Source: Galaxea fascicularis
Lineage: Eukaryota > Cnidaria > Anthozoa > Scleractinia > Euphylliidae
NCBI GenBank assembly: GCA_948470475.1
Contig: OX419337.1
Coordinates: forward strand, 34,332,984-34,396,983
DNA: 64,000 nucleotides
Reading direction: 5' to 3'
The position numbers and the translations under genes are program-made. A model generated the notes under the pieces. The model had not been told where the DNA came from. It made no database searches and saw only the letters and a program-made list of their open reading frames with translations. Shown here one piece after another: positions 45,340 through 53,219 of this stretch (its first letter is position 1; the number at the start of each line of letters is the position of its first letter).

Positions 45340-46070
45340 TATTAACCCCATTATTCAAATGAGGTTCGAGGGGAGACGGCACTGTGTTTGGGCAGACAAT
45401 CATCAGTTCTTCGCGCACGAAACTCCGCTGGGAACGGTCGTGCAAATTGTACATAACAGGCGTGCCGGGTTTAACGACGTCTTTTCTATGGTGAAGACTT
45501 TCAAAGACCAGACAGGATCAGTTTCGTGTTTTTCCATCTCTTTGGAAACAGCGCCCATGAACTCGCACCCTGGGTCGACCTGGAGCATTTCAGGCCATTT
45601 AAGAGGGCTGCGCTTGTAAATTTTCTCAAAAGCCTGCGCGACCTCATCAGAGTTTTTCAAGGTCAAGGGTTCGGCCTCTTTATAGCGGCTGGCGACGTCT
45701 GTGACGGTCATCACGAACTTGAAAACTTTGCACCCACGCAAGAGTTTGTCGTGCGGCAGAAAGTCAGCCTGGTGCACCTTGTTTGGCGTGGGGACATCGA
45801 ATTTCGGCCGAGGAACGTGTTGCGGTGCAGGAAAATAGATCTGCTAAAGCGCTTGCCGCGCCAGCCACTTTTTTGCGGCTTCTTCTGGGACCTTAGCGGC
45901 CTCAGACAGTTTTTTGAAGGCTGCAAATCCTTTCCAGTAGCTGCCGGGGCTGTAGTAGGTCTTAGCGAGCTTGGCTTCATATATGAGAAAAGCAGAAATT
46001 TTCAATGCCTAATGCCGTCCCTACTCATCAAAGGAAATGAAACGCAGCATAGCCCAGAGTGAGGGTCCCA
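45340..46070 (-). pseudogene. int: Polinton B integrase (GC-rich, internally deleted)
   Basis: Second, different integrase on the minus strand, convergent with PolB. The N-terminal part reads KTYYSPGSYWKGFAAFKKL and EEAAKKWLAR, followed by a frameshift, then HQADFLPHDKL (first catalytic D), TVTDVASRYKEAEPL and LLQVDPGCEFMGAV (second D). The reading then jumps at KHETD directly into a C-terminal segment (VWSLKVFTIEK), and after another frameshift VREELMIVCPN. The region that should carry the catalytic glutamate is absent, apparently by internal deletion. It cannot be an active integrase. Confidence 0.82.
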
Positions 46071-46077
46071 GCGCCTA

Positions 46078-46427
46078 AAAAAACAGCTCGCCGTCTTTCT
46101 GCTGTGCGCTCGGCTGGTAGAAATCAGAAAACTTCGGCTCTTTCAGCGCAGCTAATGTTTCGCCGGGGTGAGCCCGTTTGTAGAGTTCGAAAGCTTTGTC
46201 GGTGTCGGTGAAGTCCCGCTCGGTCTACGCGTGAATCTCCTCATTAGTCTTGACCCAGTCGAGGAAATGGGTGCGTTTGCGGGAGTACTTGTTATAAGCC
46301 GCCTGGTACGCCTCGGGGGCCTTGTTGTGGCGCTTTTTTTTCGTCCAGCGCGGCCTGGCTGCTATCCCCGCCGAGCGCTCTCGCGAGATAATTTCCGCCG
46401 ATGAACGTTGCGGCGTTCAACACGTCC
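46078..46427 (-). pseudogene. Polinton B small protein upstream of integrase
   Basis: Minus-strand frame reading LNAATFIGGNYLARALGGD, then (after a one-base shift in a run of A) YQAAYNKYSRKRTHFLDWVK, with an amber stop, then AFELYKRAHPGETLAALK and a terminal stop near 46078. No ATG is visible; a C-run at 46428-46439 marks its upstream edge and may be an assembly-difficult site. Function unknown. It sits in the Polinton gene row between integrase and the ATPase group. Confidence 0.5.
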
Positions 46428-46531
46428 CCCCCCCCCCCCAAATCATGATCGCAATGCTCGCCATATAACCTAAGGAAGATTATTATTCAATTTAGGAATC
46501 ATCGCTGCTCGATTTTTTGCGCTCGAACTAA

Positions 46532-46651
46532 TCAGAAAGGGCAAAATCCCAAAAAATGTAAAACCATACGACCGCCCATGAGAAACGCTATCACTTTGCC
46601 CGATTTTACTTCGCGTTGAAACTCGTCGAAAGAAAGATTAACAAACACCAT
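46532..46651 (-). CDS. Small ORF, 39 aa, unknown
   Basis: ATG-started frame reading MVFVNLSFDEFQREVKSGK, then VIAFLMGGRMVLHFLGF. It lies in the otherwise empty AT-richer gap 46440-46700. A shift after the stop would extend it by about 20 codons (SSSAKNRAAMIPKL), suggesting a slightly longer ancestral gene. No recognised domain. Confidence 0.35.
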   Translation of the reverse strand: MVFVNLSFDEFQREVKSGKVIAFLMGGRMVLHFLGFCPF

Positions 46652-46701
46652 TGATGGGTATACAACAATAGCAAACTTTCAATTGCGCGCGCTGGAGGGC
46701 G

Positions 46702-46947
46702 CTAGACGTTGTCGGGGAGGATTTTCTGGTCAGTGAGGTACTGTTTCAGCGCAATGCTGGCCGCCAGAGACCAGCACGGAGACCTGCCGGGGACCAGCAC
46801 GGCCAGCTGCTCCCGCAGAGAAGGGATATCGGGGCTCTGGGTCACGCTTTCGACGCCAGCACTCCGCTCGGCTTCCAGCAAGTTCAAAACGTCTGCGATC
46901 ACCTGATCATCTTCAAGCATCGTTGTATTCATAGTTTTTATTTTCAA
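46702..46947 (-). CDS. Small Polinton protein, 81 aa, unknown
   Basis: Minus-strand ORF starting MKIKTMNTTMLEDDQVIADV and ending ILPDNV. Its start overlaps the end of the ATPase gene by 35 bases in another frame, a tight arrangement that supports a real downstream gene. Acidic N-terminal half with heptad-like leucines; no catalytic motif, signal or membrane segment. Function not recognised. Confidence 0.5.
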   Translation of the reverse strand: MKIKTMNTTMLEDDQVIADVLNLLEAERSAGVESVTQSPDIPSLREQLAVLVPGRSPCWSLAASIALKQYLTDQKILPDNV

Positions 46948-47485
46948 GTTGGACGCCGAATGGGTGCCGCAGCGAGAAGACGAGGTATGAGTACTTCCTT
47001 TTTTTCAGCCGCGCGATGAGGTCTTTGTATCCCTCCGGCGAAATCCTCAAAAGCACGACCGCTGCCACGTTTTCCCGGAACGAGGCCGTTATGCTCGTGT
47101 ACTTCTGTGTCAGCTCCCAGACGCTGATTCCCATGTTGCGCGCCGAAAAAGCGATGCCGACAAGCTCGCCCGTGCGGCCTTTCACGTCTTTCGAGGCCGC
47201 ACAGTCGTCCAGGACGATGAGCGCGTTCGTTCCCTCGAACAGCAACCTCACGAACTTTAGCCACATTTCCACCTCGTGCTGCTCGCAGATCACGACAAAC
47301 ATGCGGGGATCTTTTTCGCCAAGCCGCCTGAAGGTTTTGTTGTGGGCGAACGTTGGATAGATCAGCACAATGTAGTCAAACTTGCCGTGGAAAGGACCGT
47401 TGAGCTGGTCCACGACGAATTGCGATTTCCCCGAGTTCGAGGGGCCGACCACCAGGAAGTTGAATGGAAGGTTGCCCGGATCCAT
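46913..47485 (-). CDS. FtsK/HerA-type DNA-packaging ATPase
   Basis: 190-aa open frame. Walker A is GPSNSGKSQ near residue 14. Walker B is ALIVLDDCA near residue 88, the hydrophobic-DD form of A32-like packaging ATPases. A candidate sensor/arginine region follows (ARNMGISVWELTQKYTSI). The family pumps viral DNA into a preformed capsid; Polintons with capsid genes carry it. Length is at the short end but the core is complete. The ATG is 3 bases after the stop of the upstream capsid gene, so the two are in one transcription unit. No lesion is visible. Confidence 0.88.
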   Translation of the reverse strand: MDPGNLPFNFLVVGPSNSGKSQFVVDQLNGPFHGKFDYIVLIYPTFAHNKTFRRLGEKDPRMFVVICEQHEVEMWLKFVRLLFEGTNALIVLDDCAASKDVKGRTGELVGIAFSARNMGISVWELTQKYTSITASFRENVAAVVLLRISPEGYKDLIARLKKRKYSYLVFSLRHPFGVQLENKNYEYNDA

Positions 47486-47487
47486 GT

Positions 47488-48720
47488 CTAGAACTGAACA
47501 GATTGGAGCTGCTGCTGCATGATGTTCATCTGCGAGTCACTAATTGTGTAGATGTGGCAAACGAAGTTCCCTGAGCTGCTGGTGGTCCGTTCGGTCTCGA
47601 TCTGGATCCTGTCTTGGGTGTTAGCCAGTCGGGTGCCACTCCCGTGCATATCATGGGCGCCCATGAAGCGGAGATCTATCAATTGGCCAAACTTGTCATC
47701 GGTGTAAAACTTGTGCGCGTTCATGTGCTGCGTCTTGTTGCTCTTTTTCATGAAGAAACGACTAACAGCTTCCCAGAGGTCGGTAGTTTCAAGGCCCTCG
47801 TTGTGCAGCTGGTTCGGCGACCCGTTAACGGTTACCTTGACCTTCTTGATGTCAGGGTTGAAGAACTTTTCGGAGTCTCCGGTCCCTGCGGTGTACGTCT
47901 CCATGAAGAGAAGGAGGATGGCTTTCAACAACCGCCTCTGGGTATTGACCTTGATCGTCATGGTGGCGTCGGTGTTTCTCCCGTATGTAACGGCCTTTTC
48001 TCGGTGGGCGTGGTCGTACAAGAACTCCTTGCCAGAGGCGTAAACGCTCCTTGCCTCTTCGGCCAACTTCTTACTCCGGATCATTTTGTACTCGAGATGT
48101 ATGTTTTTGAGCTTGTAGACAAGCTTCGTCGCATCCGAACCTCTCACCACGTGCTTGGCTTCCGCCAAAGTTAGCTCGAACGCTAGGTTGGGCCTGCAGG
48201 TAGAAGACGCCATGGTCAGCGAGGATCTGGTAGTCCAGGCGGAGCCGGTACTTTTTGCCGTAAATTCCTCCCAGCTTCGTATTCTTTGCATCTGAGGTCA
48301 GCTTGTCGCAGGCGTCTGAGCGGATTTTGCTGATAGCCTCTGACTGGATCCCTTCCCGATACATATTGTCCCGCTCCTCTTGTGAAAGGTCTTCCCAGAT
48401 TTTGTAAAGGTCGTACCCGACCGTGTCCTGCAGAACCGCCCCCTCGAATTCATTTCCATCCTGTCGACCAGCGCGCGCGAGACGTCTTTCACGAGGAAGT
48501 TGTTGGCGTGCCCCCAGGCCAAGTCGATGGCGAACACCAGCGCGAGCGAGTCGGGCACGAGGATCCCGTTCTCGTTCAGCTTGGGCACCCGTACGTGCAG
48601 CGTGGCCTCGGCGCTGGCTTCAGCGGGGTCGAACGTGATCCGCTTGACCGTGCGCTCGGCTTTCATCGCGCCGAGGGTTTTCTTGGTATGCGTTGGCAAA
48701 AGATCCGCTTGCACAGACAT
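47488..48720 (-). pseudogene. Candidate major capsid protein (frameshifted)
   Basis: Minus-strand gene of ~410 codons directly upstream of the ATPase, read in three frames: 48720-48430 (MSVQADLLPTH, NENGILVPDSLALVFAIDL), 48430-48150 (MYREGIQSEAISKIRS, LRLDYQILADHGVFYL) and 48150-47488 (FELTLAEAKHVVRGSD, IKKVKVTVNGSPNQLHNEGL, ending QQQLQSVQF). Beta-rich, no transmembrane segment. Length, position beside the packaging ATPase and the repeated short beta-strand pattern suit the double-jelly-roll major capsid protein of Polintons/adintoviruses. The assignment is from context; the large protein at 50562-51789 is the alternative. Two frameshifts break it. Confidence 0.6.
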
Positions 48721-48785
48721 TGTGGTATACCCGCGGGATATTTTCCTTCAATTTGAAAAAAATGTGTCTGTGAATATTTGTGTAG
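48721..48785. promoter_or_regulatory. Divergent intergenic region
   Basis: Sixty-five bases separate the minus-strand capsid gene start and the plus-strand ORF start at 48786. This must hold both 5' ends. ggatattttcc and gaatatttgtg are AT-rich, but no firm promoter motif can be named. Confidence 0.35.
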
Positions 48786-49805
48786 ATGGCTGAAGGTGGA
48801 GAAGACTTCGGCATTGTGCAACCTGGTCTTGATCATAATCTTGACAACGACGGGTTTGATGACGCTGAACATGAAGTGGACACAACCCAACCATTTCCTG
48901 TAGATGCATCTACGCCGTATCCTTCTTACCACGGCGACGAAGCGCATGAAACGATGGCACGAGACGACCGGGCTGCCAGAGGTCCTTGAAATGGAGCCTG
49001 TCGACAAAAGAACTCCTTTGCTGCCCCCAAAATCTCTTCATCTGAAATTGAAAGGAGAAAAATTCTGGAAAAAAATCTGAAAGAAAACATTGCTGAAGAG
49101 AAGAAAAAGATCGCAGACCTCCAAAAACCAAAACAAAAGCAAGGCAAGGGTGGAAAAATCCATTGAAGAGAAGTCCGCACAGCTCGCTAAAACGAAGGAA
49201 CGAACGGCTGGCTTGGAAATCGCCCTCAACAGCACACAATCTCTCGAGGACCCCAACCAACAAGAAACTGAGCTCAAAGGAAAAATCGAACAGGATCAGG
49301 CGATAATCGACAATTCTGACGCATCCCGTTCTGCTAAAGAAGCCGCAAGAGAAGGGTGGCTGACAACCAACAAGAGCGCGTGCGTTTGCAAACGCAGATT
49401 GCCGAAAGAGAAGGAGCGCTTCCGCTGCTCGAGAGGATCAATGATATCTTCAGAAAATGCGGCGTGACCATCACCGCGGTCGTTCTCGCGGCTGGTGTCA
49501 CGATCGGGGCCGTCGTAAGGGAGATCACCAACTCCCTGAAAGCTCTCGGCAAAGGTCTCGGAAACGGGCTGAAAACGATCGGGCAAAAAACGGCTTCGCT
49601 TCTGCCCGGCCTGCTCGGCTCGATCGTCTCTTTCCTTTTCAAAACCGCCGGCCAGGCCGTCAGCTTTCTGGCTGAACACGCCTGGCTGCTGATCCTCGCC
49701 GCTGTCACTTTAGGGATATCAAATCTTCGCGCCGTTAACCAGTTCTTGGAGGGGCGGAGCCATGAGCGCGATGTTCCACCCCACCTTGCCAACAAGCCGG
49801 TCTAG
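48786..49805 (+). pseudogene. Coiled-coil and membrane protein of Polinton
   Basis: Plus-strand gene starting MAEGGEDFGIVQPGL. The acidic N-terminus is followed, after frame changes near 48985 and 49090, by a coiled coil (KARVEKSIEEKSAQLAKTK, ETELKGKIEQDQAIID) and, after another shift near 49360, by LQTQIAEREGALPLLERI. The last part is strongly hydrophobic: ITAVVLAAGVTIGAVV, the glycine-rich LGKGLGNGLKTIGQK and AEHAWLLILAAVTLGI. This arrangement recurs in Polintons and suggests a virion- or membrane-associated protein; its role is unknown. About 340 codons. Frameshifts make this copy doubtful. Confidence 0.65.
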
Positions 49806-50098
49806 GGCGTCTAACGATTGTTCGAGAAACTTTTCCTGAAGTATCCACCGCTCCTCGCAGCTGTGGTCTCTGACAAATTCGCTAAAGAACTCCAGGTCCG
49901 GATTCACGACCATCAGCATTTTTAGCTCTTCATCTTCTTCCCAGTTGTTCGCTGGCTTCTCATCCGGAGTAGATTCTTCGTCCGAGTCGGTTTCCTCTCC
50001 CGGAACAAACTCCTCGTCCGAGTCGGCGATGGCATCCAGAGATATTTTGGTACCAAACCGGCGGCTATCTTTAATAGGGGTGTCCTCTCTGGCTCACG
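49719..50098 (-). CDS. Acidic protein, unknown
   Basis: Minus-strand frame that reads openly from just after the stop of the repeat-bearing gene (EREPERTPLLKDSRRFG), through an acidic stretch (ADSDEEFVPGEETDSDEES, WEEDEELKMLMVV), to the end VGWNIALMAPPLQELVNG. No ATG precedes the acidic part; the first internal ATG (49919) would give 66 residues. It is in the same frame as the upstream gene, separated only by one TAA, so the two may have been one longer protein. Its 3' end overlaps the convergent membrane-protein gene by ~87 bases. Confidence 0.4.
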
Positions 50099-50101
50099 CT
50101 C

Positions 50102-50550
50102 TTAACGTGTTGCCCAAATCAGCACTCCGGCGATTACAACAGCCCTTCCCGCCATCAGAACTTTATTCACCTCGTGGATTTCCGGGTTGGAATCAGGGGT
50201 TAACGCCAGGTTGGAAGCCGGGTTGGAAGCCGGGTTGGACGCCGGGTTGGATGCCGGGTTGGATGCCGGGTTGGAAGCCAGGGTGGACGCCGGGTTGGAC
50301 GCCGGGTTAGAAGCCGGGGTAAACGCCGGGTTAGACGCAGGGTTGGACGCTGACTATTCGCCGCTTTGTGTAGCGGGTTGGACGGGTGACTTTTGGGCGG
50401 GATGATTTTTGACGGGCCGCCCGCCATCAAGTGAAGAGCTGCCTTTATTGTGGCCCGATTCACGTCGTTGTTTACGCCCAGCTTAACCCCTGGCCCGGCT
50501 TGCTTCAGATTGTTGTTGTAACCGACCATACTGTCTGTGTTTATGATCAT
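50102..50550 (-). pseudogene. Polinton protein with NPAS repeat and membrane helix
   Basis: ATG at 50550 (MIINTDSMVGYNNNLKQAG, then NRATIKAALHLMAGGPSKII). A frameshift near 50390 leads into ~12 tandem Asn-Pro-Ala-Ser units, encoded by a 12-bp minisatellite at 50200-50345. It then reads EIHEVNKVLMAGRAVVIAG and VLIWATR with a TAA at 50102-50104. The VLMAGRAVVIAGVLIW stretch could span a membrane. It starts 12 bases after the stop of the large upstream gene, so it is likely cotranscribed. Function unknown. Confidence 0.55.
50200..50345. repeat. 12-bp minisatellite in coding sequence
   Basis: About twelve units of gccgggttggaa/c. Because the unit is a multiple of three, copy changes keep frame; on the minus strand they add or remove NPAS units. 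Confidence 0.9.
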
Positions 50551-50561
50551 TCGCTACGGCA

Positions 50562-51789
50562 TCAGCCAGGCCCCCGGGCCAGAACCACGTCCAGCAGCAC
50601 CTTTGCCTCGTCAACAGCCAGCTGGTAGTTCTCAACGCTCTTTTTGATGTCCGGCGGTCTGATTGCGTCCTCCAGGAGAACGAGAAATTGTCTCTGCGCT
50701 TCCTTTGCTCGCCCGCCGTTTCCGAGAATGCTGCTACGAACGTTCACCGGCGCACCCAGGATGCAGTAAACGAAAGCCTCGTTCGCGCTGTCGGCCACGA
50801 AATACTCCAACTGCCTGTCCGTCCCCTCGTTTCTGATCAAATCTATCAAAGTGGCTTTGTGTATGTCTTCCTCCTCTTCTGCAAACCGTAAATTGTTCTC
50901 TGGGTATTTAAAACCTTTCATGGGCTCTTTTCTTGCACACGCTGCCCAGTTGGTGTACATTACGTAGCCAAGGCCATGGTTATGGCCGTGTTTGAAACGA
51001 AAGTCTGCTGTTGGATCAAGATCAAATTCGGTGCAAATCCTTTCGTAAGAGGCTTTATCGCATTTTGCTTCTTGCTGGTTGAAGTTCGGATCGCTGGGCA
51101 AAGAAATGACCCTTTGGATTCCGCCCATCTCAAAAAGAATCCGCCTTGTCGTGAAATAGACGTGGAAAAGGTAAAACGCTAACAGCTGTTTGTTGCCGCC
51201 CAAAACATTTCCTGTCAAAATCCCCCTAGATATTCCGCAGCCCTCTGTCGCGCACCAAAACGCAAAATTAAGTTGCTGCGGCCAAAAATCCATGTTAGGG
51301 CTTCTCAGCCTTTTGTGGACATATTTTCCTGCCGTGAATGAGATCTGTGTGGATTTGAAAGTTTCCCTGTATTTTATTGTGAAAAACTCTGTTGGGGTGA
51401 CGTTAATTGTTTGCGGTTTGTTAAGAGTCACGCCAATTTGTTCATTTATTTTTTTCAGAAAAATCCAGTACAGAAATTTTTTTCGGTAAAGCAGAAGAAA
51501 GCCTGAGTTGAGGCGGGAAACCACCAGATTTTTGTGGTCCAAAAGTGCTTCTCATTCATTGAGACCAATACTTGCTGTTTGAACCGAAAACGCTTTCCAA
51601 AGAACCAGGGCCTTCTTTGAAAAAAATTTCCGCTATTGCCTTGCGGTTGTCATCGAAATTCATCTGTGCAATGAATTTGCTCTTGTTCGGGAATTTCGAG
51701 AGAAAATATTTCCAGGCCTTCTCCTCAGCGATTTGGACAATTTTGTGGGCTTCAGGGCTGGCTAACCATCTTATCTCAAGGGGCAACAT
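50562..51789 (-). pseudogene. Large Polinton structural-type protein (frameshifted)
   Basis: Starts MLPLEIRWLASPEAHK at 51789 and runs ~77 codons to SKYWSQ. A short middle piece in another frame follows (MNEKHFWTTKIWWFP, 51560-51460), then the long open part 51450-50562 (INEQIGVTLNKPQTINVTP, MDFWPQQLNFAFWCATEGC, FRFKHGHNHGLGYVMYTN, ending VVLARGPG). Total ~410 residues, with no transmembrane segment, protease triad or nucleotide-binding motif. It is one of two proteins of capsid size here, so it is either a capsid component or an associated virion protein. Two frameshifts lie close together at 51450-51560; the remainder is intact. Confidence 0.6.
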
Positions 51790-51908
51790 CTTCAGCCTCT
51801 CTTTCGGAGTTTGACAGGTTTTTCATGGCGGCATCCATTTGCCAGTAAAGGCCGTCCATATATAGAATTTAAATTTTTAATTGAACATTCGCGTGGCTTG
51901 AAATATAG
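51790..51908. promoter_or_regulatory. Divergent promoter region with TATA-like site
   Basis: About 120 bases between the divergent starts at 51789 (minus) and 51909 (plus). It contains tatatagaatttaaat near 51858, which could act as a TATA element for the plus-strand gene. Inference from position. Confidence 0.4.
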
Positions 51909-52577
51909 ATGGTCGTGCTCACAGTCGCCATTACTGAGAACCCCTTCACCGTCTATTTTGACGAACCGCTTCCCAAAGCCGATTTCGTCCGGCTTGTTTC
52001 CTGCTCGCTGCAAAATTCGTGGCACAATCTGAAAAAACGAGGAAAAATGTCATTGACGGCTACAGACGGCAGCACCGCTTTCGTCGAGAATTTATTTGAA
52101 GGCCATTACACACTCGACGAGATGGCGAAAGCCCTTGAAAACATTTTCGAAAGAGATAAATTCAAACTACCTACAGAAATAAATTCACCTCAAGGAGCGA
52201 TGTTCATCTACAACTTGGAAAATCGACGCATACGGCTCGACCAGGACTTAGCGGATTTTCTGGGAATAGACCGCACTTTAAAATTCATAACATTCATCAA
52301 ACGGCTCCATACACCCAGTACTTACTTTGTTTATTTCGATTTGGTTGACCCGCTTCGCAACTTGCAAAATGGGGAAAAATCAAAACTGCTTGCAATGTTC
52401 GACATCCGAGGAAAAGCGTTCGAAAACGTTCACTATCAAACGGCGGAACAACAAAACTTTTGTAACGCTTCGACAGGCAACTGTGTAAACAGTGTAACGC
52501 CTTCGGTGAAAGATGAAGACGGGGAGCTGTTTGATTTTCTCGACCAAAAGCTCCACTTCGAGTTGGAGATAAATTGA
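51909..52577 (+). CDS. Candidate penton (minor capsid) protein
   Basis: 222-aa open frame starting MVVLTVAITENPFTVYFDEP. Beta-rich, with short strands separated by turns (FVENLFEGHYTLDEMAKAL, GAMFIYNLENRRIRLDQDLA, STYFVYFDLVDPLRNL), ending LDQKLHFELEIN. The size and all-beta character fit the single-jelly-roll minor capsid/penton protein of Polintons, and the neighbouring genes are other virion-type proteins. No frameshift or stop is present. It runs opposite to the large structural gene and in the same direction as the last membrane-protein gene, 25 bases downstream. Assignment is by context and overall pattern, without a diagnostic motif. Confidence 0.6.
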   Translation: MVVLTVAITENPFTVYFDEPLPKADFVRLVSCSLQNSWHNLKKRGKMSLTATDGSTAFVENLFEGHYTLDEMAKALENIFERDKFKLPTEINSPQGAMFIYNLENRRIRLDQDLADFLGIDRTLKFITFIKRLHTPSTYFVYFDLVDPLRNLQNGEKSKLLAMFDIRGKAFENVHYQTAEQQNFCNASTGNCVNSVTPSVKDEDGELFDFLDQKLHFELEIN

Positions 52578-52602
52578 AGAAAAAAAATTGACATGTAATA
52601 CG

Positions 52603-53154
52603 ATGTCGTCGGCGAATGTTATGCACGGCCCCGCGCCTTCTGCGCCGTCAGAAAGAGTTGCAGAACAGCAGTATACGTCGCTTTATCCAACTCTCCCCTC
52701 TGCTAATACTTTCCGGCTGGCTGAGATTAGCAAAATAAATAAACAGATTTCCGATAAGGTGGAGCACTACAGGCTGGTGCTAAAACAATACAAAAAGGCA
52801 CAAAAAGCCACGAGCAATCCCGTTGCCGGCCTCGGTGTAGCAACAACAGCTCTGTCTTCTGGAGCTGTCGCCTCTGCGTTGACCGGCGTTGGAGTCGTGG
52901 TCAGTTTGCCTCTCGGGGCCGTTGGTGGTGTGTGCGGCTTGGTTTCCACCGTTTTGACGTTTGTCAACAAACAGATCGAGAGGAAAGTCAAAAAGCACAA
53001 CAGACTGAGCTCTCTGGCTGTTGCAAAATATGAGAAGATAAACGCCATCGCCTCCGAAGCTTTAGTTGACAATGCGGTCTCAGACAGCGAGTTCAAACAT
53101 AACATATTTCACCCCCACCCCACCGTGACGTGGGATTCGCTCAATTGGGGTTGA
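52603..53154 (+). CDS. Small membrane protein at right end of Polinton B
   Basis: 183-aa frame. I chose ATG 52603 (MSSANVMHGPAPSAPSER); the frame is open slightly upstream without an ATG. Residues ~40-75 are a charged helix (ISKINKQISDKVEHYRLVL). They are followed by a long hydrophobic, glycine-rich segment (LSSGAVASALTGVGVVV, LGAVGGVCGLVSTVL), probably one hairpin or two membrane helices. The basic tail RKVKKHNRLSSLAV follows, and the C-terminus FHPHPTVTWDSLNWG. The last nine codons and the stop lie within the right terminal inverted repeat. Similar membrane proteins occur in Polintons; function unknown. Intact. Confidence 0.65.
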   Translation: MSSANVMHGPAPSAPSERVAEQQYTSLYPTLPSANTFRLAEISKINKQISDKVEHYRLVLKQYKKAQKATSNPVAGLGVATTALSSGAVASALTGVGVVVSLPLGAVGGVCGLVSTVLTFVNKQIERKVKKHNRLSSLAVAKYEKINAIASEALVDNAVSDSEFKHNIFHPHPTVTWDSLNWG

Positions 53155-53219
53155 TTCTCTTTTCTCTATTGTGATCCTCGGTGTGGAGATGATCCAGAAC
53201 AGCTCATTTCCATATGTGT
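53128..53219 (-). repeat. Right terminal inverted repeat of Polinton B
   Basis: In reverse complement it begins acacatatggaaatgagctg and ends at cacgt, matching 30102-30192. It is followed by the target duplication CAAGAA (53220-53225) and satellite sequence. Confidence 0.87.

Larger units (their letters stand above)
30102..53219. mobile_element. Polinton B (Maverick), ~23.1 kb, composite
   Basis: Terminal inverted repeats of ~90 bp at 30102-30192 and 53128-53219 share cacaccgaRgatcacaatag and agagaaaagagaat. The element is flanked by CAAGAA on both sides (30096-30101, 53220-53225), a 6-bp duplication as Polintons make. The ~400-bp satellite is interrupted in exact phase. The right 11 kb is a coherent GC-rich Polinton gene set. 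The left 11.7 kb holds a different, AT-rich integrase and unrelated repeats, so the interval is nested or chimeric. Confidence 0.85.

Noticed and set aside
45340..46070. Retroviral or LTR-retrotransposon integrase
   Set aside because: No LTRs, gag or RT are linked. Position beside PolB and the packaging ATPase makes it a Polinton integrase.
47614..48174. Plus-strand 186-codon frame over the candidate capsid gene
   Set aside because: Antisense shadow; the minus-strand frame is the one with consistent position and ATPase spacing.
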